64,000 bases of DNA, from assembly GCA_947628005.1 (NCBI GenBank), contig CANQYI010000001.1, forward strand, positions 62,001-126,000, given 5' to 3'. The notes under the pieces are model-generated. The model was not told the origin of the DNA. It saw only the letters and a program-made list of their open reading frames with translations, and searched no databases. Positions 26,803 through 34,239 of the stretch are shown in pieces. How positions within the stretch are numbered: the stretch's first letter is position 1; each line of letters begins with the position of its first letter. The position numbers and the translations under genes are program-made. Source of the stretch: an uncultured Clostridia bacterium (lineage in GTDB: Bacteria; Bacillota; Clostridia; TANB77; CAG-465).

Positions 26803-27310
26803 TTATATTATCAACTCCTATTTTACTTAATATCTTTTCTTCAAAAGTCCTCATGTTTTTCTTATCTTCAGCTTGTATATGATCAAATCCTAATAAATGT
26901 GCAACTCCATGTGTAATCATATATAACATTTCTCTCAAAATTCCTGTACCATATTCTATAGAATGTTCTTCAACTATTGGCAAACAGATTATTATATCTC
27001 CCAATTCTATTTCCTTTAATTTTTTATTTTCATTATCTTGCGCTACTATATCATTTATTTCATTTGCATCAAATATTGGAAATGATAATACATCAGTCAC
27101 ACTATCTATATTTCTATATTGTTTATTAATTTTTCTTATTTCTTCTTTTGATACACTATCTATACAAATATATACATCATTTACTAGTATGTTTTGCTCT
27201 TCTAAAGCAAAACATACTATTTTTTCTATCTGTTCTTTAATATTTTTGTTAGTCTTTTCATATACAAAATTTACTATTTTTTCATCTAAATCAATATGTG
27301 TATTGTTCAT
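26795..27310 (-). CDS. ybeY: Endoribonuclease YbeY
   Basis: A 171-residue zinc-dependent RNase for rRNA maturation and ribosome quality control. The metal site is THGVAHLLGFDH (residues about 133-144), with the three His of the family, and YRNIDSVTDVLSFPI is the conserved upstream motif. The usual HGxLHLLGYDH is changed only conservatively. It overlaps yqfD by 20 bp upstream and dgkA by 8 bp downstream, so translation is coupled. phoH, often between yqfD and ybeY, is absent. Confidence 0.96.
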   Translation of the reverse strand: MNNTHIDLDEKIVNFVYEKTNKNIKEQIEKIVCFALEEQNILVNDVYICIDSVSKEEIRKINKQYRNIDSVTDVLSFPIFDANEINDIVAQDNENKKLKEIELGDIIICLPIVEEHSIEYGTGILREMLYMITHGVAHLLGFDHIQAEDKKNMRTFEEKILSKIGVDNING

Positions 27311-28493
27311 TTTTTGTCCTTTCTCTAAACTCGCCTATTCTTTCACTTATAGTATATTCTACCTTATATATTATTGAATCACTAGTTCTAGATATTATTT
27401 CATTTGATTTAATCAATTTTCCTTCAATAGCATTTTTTAGCACATCATCAGTTAAATATTTTTCCCACTCGCTTCTTGCTATATTTAATATTTCATCTTC
27501 ACTAACACTATATTCTTTTTCAATGTATTCACTACATTTATAAAAATCTAGCGATATAGTATTAGAAAATAGATTAAATGTCTTACTACTTTTACTTATA
27601 TCATATTTTTTATTCTTATTCAAATAATTTAACATATTTTCTTTAGAATTTATGGTAATTCCTATTGTGTATTTATTTTTATTTGTATATTCTTTAACTT
27701 GATTAACATATTTATATTCTTTTTCATATATTGAATCATTTTCTACTATAACAATTCCTTTTGCACTAACATTTTCTGGTTCAAGTACCTTGCTGTACAT
27801 TACTCCTTCTATTAGAACCATACCCTCTTCTACATAACTTCCAATCTTTAATTTTGCAGTTCCATTTTCTGGCACAATTTTTGTTATTAATCCAGACTTA
27901 TTTGCAATTATATCTCCTATCTTTTCATTTTGTATCTGATCATCTGCTATTTTTGTTTTTTCTACTACTTCCAGTCTTAAAGTTGAACCACTTATATCTA
28001 TTCCTGCCCAAGAGATATCACTTAAATTTACTCTTAAATTATTTATTATCTCTCTTTTATCTATACCGATTTTATTTTTTCCCACATAGACTCCACTCTT
28101 TTTTAATGAGTCAACAATTTGTTCTTCTGTTAAGTAACAATTTCCAGTTACTTCTATTTTCCATATAAATGTAGAAAATAATATACTAAGGGCTATAACT
28201 AGAAACAGTAGTATAATTGCAAACTTTCTTTTTCTATATCTAAATAGTTTAAAGTACAAGCCTTTTTTATCTTTTATTCTCACTTTACACTTTGTCTTTC
28301 TAGCTATTTTCCTTAGCTTTTTAAATTGCTTTATATTTATTTTAAATCTAACTACACCTTTAACAATCGTTCTAATATCCCATATTTTTATATTATTTAT
28401 TTTACAAAGATTTATAAATCTTTCTGTAAAAAAACCTTCTATTTCAACAGTTACTACACCAATTATATTTGTTAATTCATCACTTATACCCAA
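27291..28493 (-). CDS. yqfD: Sporulation protein YqfD
   Basis: 400 residues from a TTG start with GGGGTG upstream. The cytosolic N-terminus (IEGFFTERFINLCKINNIKIWDI) is typical of YqfD. One membrane helix (about 92-110) precedes an outside domain containing WKIEVTGNCYLTEEQI, a POTRA-like segment, and WAGIDISGSTLRLEVVEK, which is diagnostic of the family. YqfD is made in the mother cell under sigma-E and acts with YqfC in engulfment or forespore support. The gene lies 23 bp after yqfC. Confidence 0.93.
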   Translation of the reverse strand: MGISDELTNIIGVVTVEIEGFFTERFINLCKINNIKIWDIRTIVKGVVRFKINIKQFKKLRKIARKTKCKVRIKDKKGLYFKLFRYRKRKFAIILLFLVIALSILFSTFIWKIEVTGNCYLTEEQIVDSLKKSGVYVGKNKIGIDKREIINNLRVNLSDISWAGIDISGSTLRLEVVEKTKIADDQIQNEKIGDIIANKSGLITKIVPENGTAKLKIGSYVEEGMVLIEGVMYSKVLEPENVSAKGIVIVENDSIYEKEYKYVNQVKEYTNKNKYTIGITINSKENMLNYLNKNKKYDISKSSKTFNLFSNTISLDFYKCSEYIEKEYSVSEDEILNIARSEWEKYLTDDVLKNAIEGKLIKSNEIISRTSDSIIYKVEYTISERIGEFRERTKNEQYTY

Positions 28494-28516
28494 ATTTATA
28501 ACACCCCTTTAGTTTA

Positions 28517-28852
28517 TTATTTATAATTTAAACTATAAATGTTCCCTGATATAACAAGTTCGCTGTCTGTTATTTCCTTTATATCTAAATTTTTTCCATC
28601 TATTACAACATCTAAATTGTAAGTTTTTATCTTTATATAATCATCATAATAATCTGCTATTTGTTTGTAACCCTCTATTAGTATATCTCTATTTTCAATG
28701 GCAGTAATTCTTGTAGTCTTTGAAGTAACTTCGCTTGGTAGTTCTAAAAAATCTGAAAATTTATCTTTTGCCTCAGTTACCAGTCTTTTTGCTTTAATAT
28801 TTTTTTTTATTTGCTTATACCACTTTTTCTTCTCGCTCTTCTTTTGATTCAC
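28517..28852 (-). CDS. yqfC: Sporulation protein YqfC
   Basis: 111 residues. GTG 28852 is preferred because AAGGAG lies eight bases upstream; an in-frame GTG three codons earlier is too close to that site. A Lys-rich start is followed by FSDFLELPSEVTSKTTRITAIENRDILIEGYKQI and two-strand repeats ending ELVISGNIYSLNY, the pattern of YqfC. It is the usual partner of yqfD. A vegetative-type promoter is not clear upstream, consistent with a sporulation sigma factor, though no convincing sigma-E site was found. Confidence 0.88.
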   Translation of the reverse strand: MNQKKSEKKKWYKQIKKNIKAKRLVTEAKDKFSDFLELPSEVTSKTTRITAIENRDILIEGYKQIADYYDDYIKIKTYNLDVVIDGKNLDIKEITDSELVISGNIYSLNYK

Positions 28853-28964
28853 CTCAATCACTCCTTATACATTATATTAAATACGCATATTTTTATGATT
28901 TAAATTTATATCAATATATGTCGAAAATTGTAAATTTTTTTAACAATAAAAAGTTAGAAAAATG

Positions 28965-28993
28965 TTGACTTTACGAATATTTTGTAGTAATAT
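28965..28993 (+). promoter_or_regulatory. Promoter of agrA-agrC
   Basis: TTGACT (28965-28970), 17 bp, TAATAT (28988-28993), 35 bp before ATG 29029. Confidence 0.65.
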
Positions 28994-29028
28994 AAAATAT
29001 GTAAAATTTTGGAAAAAGAGGAAGTTAT

Positions 29029-29703
29029 ATGGTTAGAATAGCAATGTGCGATGACGACATTGAGAATTTAAAAATAACATCAAAATTGCTTGAATCTTCT
29101 ATAATAGAGCAGAATTTTGATGCTGATATTACTACAATTACAAGCGATCAACAAGAGATATTAGAAGAGATAAAGAACAACAAAATTGACGTTTTATTTT
29201 TGGATGTGGACTTTAAAAATTCTGGGAAAAATGGTCTTGAATTTGCAAATGAATTGAGGAAATTAAATAAAGATTTTTATTTAATTTTTTTATCAGGTTA
29301 TCAAAAATATATGCATGTTTCCTTTTATGTAAAAGTTTTTGATTACTTAGTAAAACCTATAAATAAAGATGTTTTTAATGATGTTATATCTAGATTAAAA
29401 TCTGACATAGATTTTTCAAATAAATTGTTTGTACATTTAAATAAATGGAAATCTGTTAGAACAGACACGATATATTACATAGAAAGATTAAACAATAAAT
29501 CTATTGTAGTAACAAAATACGGAAAAGAATTAACTAGTAAGAACTTAGAAACTTTATTAAAGGATTTGCCAAAGAATTTTACCAAAAGTCATAGATCTTA
29601 CATAGTAAATATAGAAAACATAACAAGTATAGATAAGAAAAAGGGGCTTGCATACTTTTCAAAAGATATTGCATGCCCTATAAATTCTTATTTTAACATA
29701 TAA
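29029..29703 (+). CDS. agrA: AgrA/VirR-type LytTR response regulator
   Basis: 224 residues. The receiver domain has the acidic pocket CDDD (residues 7-10), phospho-acceptor Asp59 in FLDVD, and the Lys of FDYLVKPI. The C-terminal LytTR DNA-binding domain (about 125-224) has WKSVRTDTIYYIERLNNKSIVVT, LPKNFTKSHRSYIVN and IDKKKGLAYFS. It would activate the agr promoters when AgrC senses the peptide signal. RBS AGAGGAAG. agrC follows 16 bp downstream. Confidence 0.92.
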   Translation: MVRIAMCDDDIENLKITSKLLESSIIEQNFDADITTITSDQQEILEEIKNNKIDVLFLDVDFKNSGKNGLEFANELRKLNKDFYLIFLSGYQKYMHVSFYVKVFDYLVKPINKDVFNDVISRLKSDIDFSNKLFVHLNKWKSVRTDTIYYIERLNNKSIVVTKYGKELTSKNLETLLKDLPKNFTKSHRSYIVNIENITSIDKKKGLAYFSKDIACPINSYFNI

Positions 29704-29719
29704 ATCGAGGAGAATAAAA

Positions 29720-31048
29720 ATGATTAAAGAAGTAATTTTAGCAATTATAAGTGGTATAGTACAACTTATAATTTATTATACGTGTTTTATGATATTTGTG
29801 AAGAAATTTGCTCCAGCATATGTTATAAGAAAAAATAAAATAATAACTTTTTTAGCTTTCATAGTAATTTGCTCTGTACTAATAGTGATAAGATTATTTT
29901 GTAATAATCTACGTTTTTTAAATATATTATTTTTTGTAATATGCATATTTATATTATCAAAATTATTATTTAAACTTTCAACTTTAAATACTTTATGGGT
30001 ATGCTTTGCTCCATTTTTACTGATGTTTATATCTGAGATTATATCAGTATTTGCAATAAGAATGGTACTAAGTAAAACGGCTGAAGATTTGGTAAATTCA
30101 CTTTTTCTCAGTTACCTTGTAATATTAGTAGAATCAATAATAGTTGTATTACTCTTATTTGCTTTAAAAAAATTATTAAATTCAACAATAATGGATACTA
30201 AAATGCTAATTAATAAATCATTCAAATATATAATATTGTTTTTAATATGCGTTGTGCCTCAACTTATTTTATTCTATTTTTATAAATATGACTATCCTAT
30301 CTCAATATTAATAATAAACTCACTACAACTAGTATTAATCTGTGCAGTATTATTAAGCTATTTTAAAATAACTGCAGAAAAAGAGAAAGCAGAATCAGAT
30401 TTAGAAATTAGTGAACTTCATAATAAAACAATGGTTAATATGGTTGATGGTGTAAGAACTTTAAAACATGATTATAACAACATAATGCAGGCTTTAAATG
30501 GTTACTTATCTACAAAGCAATATGATAAATTGCAAGAACATATAAACAAAGTACTAGATGAATGTAATATTGTAAACAACTTATCTGTAATAGATCAAAA
30601 AGTTTTTAACGATCCTGCTATATATGGAATAGTTGGAGCAAAATATTTTATAGCCATTGAATCTGATATAAAATTTGAATTTGATATTGTAACTAATATA
30701 CAAGAAATTAATTTTTCTATGCCAGAATTGTCCAGAATACTTGGTATAATTTTAGATAATGCTATAGAAGCTACTTTAAAATGTGATAACAAATATATTA
30801 AACTTGAAATGAAATACGATTCTAGAAAAAATGCAGATATCATAAAAGTATATAATACATATGATAAAAACATTACTATCGACCTAAAAGGAATATATGA
30901 AAAAGGTGTATCTTCGAAAGAAGTAAAATCTGGAATTGGTCTTTGGGAAGTTAAAAAACTTATTAATAAATCAAAAAATTCTCAAATATATGCCACAATA
31001 GAACAAGATATGTTTGTACAAAATATAATAATAGAAAAAACATCATAA
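29720..31048 (+). CDS. agrC: AgrC-type sensor histidine kinase
   Basis: 442 residues. Six or seven membrane helices (residues about 5-215) form the peptide sensor, followed by a short coiled coil (KEKAESDLEISELHNK). The phosphorylation helix RTLKHDYNNIMQAL has His250. The GHKL ATPase domain shows ILDNAIEATLKC (N box) and GIGLWEVKKLI (G box). This is the 10HK class that senses cyclic peptides. It forms an operon with agrA. Confidence 0.92.
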   Translation: MIKEVILAIISGIVQLIIYYTCFMIFVKKFAPAYVIRKNKIITFLAFIVICSVLIVIRLFCNNLRFLNILFFVICIFILSKLLFKLSTLNTLWVCFAPFLLMFISEIISVFAIRMVLSKTAEDLVNSLFLSYLVILVESIIVVLLLFALKKLLNSTIMDTKMLINKSFKYIILFLICVVPQLILFYFYKYDYPISILIINSLQLVLICAVLLSYFKITAEKEKAESDLEISELHNKTMVNMVDGVRTLKHDYNNIMQALNGYLSTKQYDKLQEHINKVLDECNIVNNLSVIDQKVFNDPAIYGIVGAKYFIAIESDIKFEFDIVTNIQEINFSMPELSRILGIILDNAIEATLKCDNKYIKLEMKYDSRKNADIIKVYNTYDKNITIDLKGIYEKGVSSKEVKSGIGLWEVKKLINKSKNSQIYATIEQDMFVQNIIIEKTS

Positions 31049-31055
31049 AATAATT

Positions 31056-31082
31056 AAAAGGCAGATAAAATCTGCCTTTTTT
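31056..31082. terminator. Bidirectional terminator between agrC and agrD
   Basis: 10-bp stem AAAAGGCAGA/TCTGCCTTTT with loop TAAAA; T-runs follow on both strands. It separates the convergent agrAC and agrBD units. Confidence 0.9.
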
Positions 31083-31115
31083 GATGATAATAATAAGTTT
31101 TTTGCAAAATGTTAA

Positions 31116-31229
31116 TTATTTTTCTATTAAACATCTTGGAGCTTTTGGTTGATGGAAAACTAATATTAAACAACTATTAGTAGAATTTTTTGCATACATT
31201 TCAACCATTTTCTTAATTAATTTTTTCAT
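31116..31229 (-). CDS. agrD: AgrD cyclic-peptide precursor
   Basis: 37 residues, RBS GAGGGGGT. It begins with an amphipathic leader (MKKLIKKMVEMYAKN), continues STNSCLILVF, and ends HQPKAPRCLIEK. The charged tail HQPKxPxxL is the AgrB recognition part seen in clostridial autoinducers. The residue after the ring normally precedes H/D-x-P-K, so the ring would run from Cys20 to Phe25, six residues instead of the five usual in staphylococci. The gene lies downstream of agrB on the same strand, which fixes its identity. Confidence 0.92.
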   Translation of the reverse strand: MKKLIKKMVEMYAKNSTNSCLILVFHQPKAPRCLIEK

Positions 31230-31290
31230 TATTTATACCCCCTCTATTAATCATTTTTAATCTTCTTATTTTACTTTATTATTTCTGGCG

Positions 31291-31314
31291 TTATAAAAAG
31301 GAGCAAATCCTTTC
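31291..31314 (-). terminator. Weak hairpin between agrB and agrD
   Basis: AAAGGA/TCCTTT stem (31297-31302 with 31308-31313) and loop GCAAA, followed by TTTATAA on the minus strand. It could attenuate or process the agrBD message. Confidence 0.45.
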
Positions 31315-31382
31315 CTCTTAAATTTACATATTAAATATGCATAATGAAACTAATAAAGTTTATAAAAAAATTATTATATATA

Positions 31383-31401
31383 AAAGATATTAAATATCTT
31401 T
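31383..31401. repeat. Palindrome at the agrB stop codon
   Basis: AAAGATATT and AATATCTTT (31383-31391 with 31393-31401) overlap the agrB stop. It is AT-only at its centre and of uncertain role. Confidence 0.35.
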
Positions 31402-32047
31402 ATATATCAGTTTTAAAATATTCCTTAAATTCTTCTGATTCGTAACTATATTTACATCTTAATAGTCTATAAATTGGCTTTGTTGTCATTATATTTACAT
31501 ATAATATTGACATTAAAACTAATTTAGAAAAGAAATTATTTTTTATTATAAATGCTAGTGCATATAAAATTATAAGATTTACTATTGCTAGTATTTTCAT
31601 TAATTTTCTTCTTTTTTTATTTAATATTGGTATTTCTTCTGTATCCGCTGGTGCAATTTTTAATATTACATATAATGAAAAAACAAATATTAGAATTGAT
31701 AACAAATATATAAGATTATTACTTAAATTTAAATATTTTGATACAAATACAGGAGATAAGAAATAAATTGTTGAAAGGATGAAACATCCTATATTTGTTC
31801 TAGCATGAGCTCCTCCAACACAAAATTTATAAAACACGGTAATTAAAAAGACAAGTGCAACTTCTTTAATTACTCCTAGTAGAACGCTTATTAAAATTAT
31901 CAATGTGTATTTTGGTATATCTTCTAATATTCTAGTAAGTCCAAATAACATTATTTCTCTTTGTTCTGATGAGATTTCTTCATCTTTATACAAAAAATTA
32001 TTTAAGATATAATTACTAAGCTTGTCTACCACTGTTATTTTCACCAC
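31400..32047 (-). CDS. agrB: AgrB peptide-processing membrane protease
   Basis: A 215-residue integral membrane cysteine endopeptidase that cuts the AgrD tail and cyclises the signal. Catalytic His81 and Cys88 lie in CVGGAHARTNIGCF with the seven-residue spacing of the family. Five or six hydrophobic segments follow. Tandem GTG codons at the start overlap an AAGGTGG site, so the exact start may be two to six codons later. It lies upstream of agrD on the same strand, convergent to agrAC, rather than in the staphylococcal BDCA order. Confidence 0.93.
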   Translation of the reverse strand: MVKITVVDKLSNYILNNFLYKDEEISSEQREIMLFGLTRILEDIPKYTLIILISVLLGVIKEVALVFLITVFYKFCVGGAHARTNIGCFILSTIYFLSPVFVSKYLNLSNNLIYLLSILIFVFSLYVILKIAPADTEEIPILNKKRRKLMKILAIVNLIILYALAFIIKNNFFSKLVLMSILYVNIMTTKPIYRLLRCKYSYESEEFKEYFKTDI

Positions 32048-32065
32048 CTTAGGTATTATATAATA

Positions 32066-32142
32066 AATTAAAGACTAGTTATTTTTTTACTTCTTATTTT
32101 ATGTATTTTAAAATTTAAAACACAATTTGTATAATTAAAGAC
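32066..32142 (-). repeat. 10-bp direct repeats upstream of agrBD
   Basis: AATTAAAGAC occurs at 32066-32075 and 32133-32142, 67 bp apart, in the promoter region of agrB. They might be regulator contacts, but they do not match the LytTR repeat spacing and the region is very AT-rich. Confidence 0.3.
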
Positions 32143-32248
32143 AATTTTCTAGCTATTCAAATATATTTTTTCCAAATTTTACCATTTATTTTTCTTGTAA
32201 CACTTATTATTTAATTTAATACAATATAGAAAAGGAGGTATTATTTTT

Positions 32249-33026
32249 ATGGAAAAAAATGAATTTGAAGAAACTACTAAACTAAATGAAACTAACAGAT
32301 TAAAAATAAATCTCGAAGATGACAATTTTGATACATTAGAAGGTACTAGAATTAATGATAAAGCTCCTCAATTTATTGCTAAAACTACTATGGGAGATAT
32401 AAAACTTAGTGATTATAAAGGCAAATGGTTAATATTATTTTCTCATCCACGGTGACTTTACTCCGGTATGTACAACTGAATTTTTATCATTTGCTCAAAT
32501 GTATAATGAATTTAAAAAAAGAAATTGTGAATTACTTGGACTTTCTATTGATAGTAACCCATCTCATCTTGCTTGGGTAAACAGTATTTATAAATCAACC
32601 GGAATACAGATACCATTTCCTATTATTTCAGATTTAGACATGAAAATTTCTAAAAAATACAATATGTTAGCACCTAATGCAAGTAATACCCAAACAGTAA
32701 GATGTGTATTTTTTATAGATCCAAATCAGAAAATTAGAGCAAAATTAGAATACCCTATGAAAAATGGAAGAAATATTGGAGAGATTTTAAGACTTTTGGA
32801 AGCTTTACAAACTACAGATTCTCAAGACGTTGCTACTCCTGCAAATTGGATACCTGGTTCGCCAACAATAATATCATCTCCAAATACATATCAAGAATTA
32901 ATTGAAAGAATAAACAATAAAAACAATTATAATTGCATGGATTGGTATTTGTGTTTTCCAAGGCCAAATGAAATGGATAGCAAACAAAAAAATGATTTAA
33001 AGTACAATCAGGATAAAATGATCTAA
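32249..33026 (+). CDS. 1-Cys-type peroxiredoxin, split by a +1 frame change at CGG
   Basis: Reads as a 258-residue AhpC/TSA-family protein if the C of CGG at 32450-32452 is skipped. The first frame runs to WLILFSHP then CGG TGA. The second resumes [14 protein letters not shown], the canonical peroxidatic-site motif with its catalytic Cys in PVCTTE. This homology pins the extra base to within a codon. The C-terminal arm ([12 protein letters not shown]) is that of Prx6-type enzymes, which reduce hydrogen peroxide and organic peroxides. An N-terminal extension of about 35 acidic residues and a C-terminal [11 protein letters not shown] tail are unusual. The RBS AAGGAGG is strong, so the gene appears to be in use. 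Confidence 0.9.
32450..32452 (+). other. In-frame CGG codon at frame break (+1 site 3)
   Basis: The zero frame reads TCT CAT CCA CGG TGA. Dropping the C gives CCA GGT GAC TTT ACT, encoding the invariant P-G-D-F-T of peroxiredoxins. This is the best-fixed of the three sites. Confidence 0.85.
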
Positions 33027-33050
33027 TTTAATGTTATATGAGGTGATTTT

Positions 33051-33209
33051 ATGAATTCAAATAATTGTTGTATGGGACCTTCTAATTGTTGTTCTAACAC
33101 AGACAATGGAAATTGTGGTTGCATATTTATTGTTATAATAATAGTTATTATACTATTTTGTTTTTGTTCAAACAAAGGAAATAATGATTGTATGAATAAC
33201 TTAATATAA
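33051..33209 (+). CDS. 52-residue Cys-rich single-pass membrane peptide
   Basis: Begins MNSNNCCMGPSNCCS, then a Gly/Asn stretch with CGC, one membrane helix (IFIVIIIVIILF) and a tail FCFCSNKGNNDC. GAGGTGATTTT precedes ATG 33051, and a strong terminator begins at the stop. Nine cysteines flank a single helix, somewhat like small YjcZ-type spore or membrane peptides, but no family is certain. It lies 24 bp after the peroxiredoxin, so the two are probably co-transcribed; a redox or metal role is possible. Confidence 0.75.
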   Translation: MNSNNCCMGPSNCCSNTDNGNCGCIFIVIIIVIILFCFCSNKGNNDCMNNLI

Positions 33210-33237
33210 AAAATGGTTGCTATAGCAACCATTTTTT
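33209..33237 (+). terminator. Terminator after the 52-residue peptide gene
   Basis: Stem AAAATGGTTGC/GCAACCATTTT around TATA, then a T-run. Confidence 0.9.
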
Positions 33238-33298
33238 ATATTTTTTTGATATTCTAAGCAATTTTACCATTAGTTTTTTATATTTTTTGACAAATTAC

Positions 33299-33327
33299 TT
33301 TACTAAACAATTTCAATATGATATAAT
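33299..33327 (+). promoter_or_regulatory. Promoter of tRNA-Glu
   Basis: TTTACT (33299-33304), 17 bp, TATAAT (33322-33327), 10 bp before the tRNA. Confidence 0.75.
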
Positions 33328-33337
33328 CTTCCTATCT

Positions 33338-33412
33338 GGCCCATTGGTCAAGCGGTTAAGACGCGGCCCTCTCAAGGCCGAATCAGGAGTTCGATTCTCC
33401 TATGGGTCACCA
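33338..33412 (+). tRNA. tRNA-Glu (anticodon CTC), CCA encoded
   Basis: Acceptor GGCCCAT pairs with ATGGGTC (one G-U). The anticodon arm CGGCC-CTCTCAA-GGCCG carries CTC, the T arm is AGGAG-TTCGATT-CTCCT, and the discriminator A is followed by an encoded CCA. The body matches bacterial tRNA-Glu. CTC is a less common second Glu isoacceptor in low-GC genomes, decoding GAG. Confidence 0.93.
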
Positions 33413-33421
33413 AAGAATTAG

Positions 33422-33450
33422 AAAACACGAAGTTTGACTTCGTGTTTTTT
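33422..33450 (+). terminator. Terminator of tRNA-Glu
   Basis: AACACGAAG/CTTCGTGTT stem, loop TTTGA, then TTTT. Confidence 0.9.
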
Positions 33451-33456
33451 ATTAAT

Positions 33457-34092
33457 TTATTTTACTTCTCTTATATCTCCATCATTTAAATATAGTCCAT
33501 TATCAAGTTTATATGGATTTTTTCCACCAACAATTTCCTTTATATATCTTTGTTGCCATGCACCATATTCTTTTATGCAATCAATATAGTTAGGTATTAC
33601 ATCATTACTTGATCTATAACAACTTGAATAAACTACTAGTTGTCCAACTTTATACTTCAATTCTGTGTTTTGTACTTCATCAACTATATTAGATCTATCT
33701 TTAGGCCTTAAAAAAACTAATTTTCCCATATCTAAATAATTATGATTTTCTTCTGTCAATTGTTGTTCTTTCCAGTTTTGGTCTAAACTTCTAAAACTTT
33801 TTACATCACCTATTCCTAGGCATATACAAACATGTCCATATTTTCCAATATCACCTACTGCAATATCACCTTTTTCTGGAACAAATTCTTTATAATTATC
33901 TATTCTTTCCACATTATTCATTATATTAGGATTATTTAATATTTCTTTTGCTGAAATTGCGCCTACATTTTGAAGTCCTAATACATTATTGCAGTAATAA
34001 TTGTATAAATCCATACACTGTTTTCCATAGTAACCGTCTGTATCAACTCCACCCATTGCTTTAACTTTTTCAATAAATTCATTAAATTTCAT
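33457..34092 (-). CDS. CHAP-domain cell-wall hydrolase, endolysin-like
   Basis: 211 residues without signal peptide. The CHAP/NlpC-like domain spans residues 1-135: GYYGKQCMDLYNYYC provides the catalytic Cys, KGDIAVGDIGKYGHVCICLG the His, and SFRSLDQNWKEQQ the downstream Asn/Gln region. The C-terminal 70 residues (LKYKVGQLVVYSSCYRSS … GLYLNDGDIREV) look like an SH3-type wall-binding domain, as in phage endolysins. It stands alone next to a tRNA with no other phage gene, so it is a domesticated or remnant lysin, or a housekeeping amidase. Confidence 0.82.
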   Translation of the reverse strand: MKFNEFIEKVKAMGGVDTDGYYGKQCMDLYNYYCNNVLGLQNVGAISAKEILNNPNIMNNVERIDNYKEFVPEKGDIAVGDIGKYGHVCICLGIGDVKSFRSLDQNWKEQQLTEENHNYLDMGKLVFLRPKDRSNIVDEVQNTELKYKVGQLVVYSSCYRSSNDVIPNYIDCIKEYGAWQQRYIKEIVGGKNPYKLDNGLYLNDGDIREVK

Positions 34093-34239
34093 TTTTTACA
34101 TCCTTTCTTTTTTGGTGCTATAATATATTTTATTTTTTTTATTATTTTTTGTTACAACACAAATTTTAAAGCATTTGCCAGTAACAAATACTAGTATAAT
34201 TTATCTTATTTTACACATTATATTTTTAGGTGATTTATA

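Noticed and set aside
33457-34092. Prophage next to tRNA-Glu
   Set aside because: Only one CHAP lysin-like gene; no integrase, att repeat of the tRNA end, or structural phage genes.
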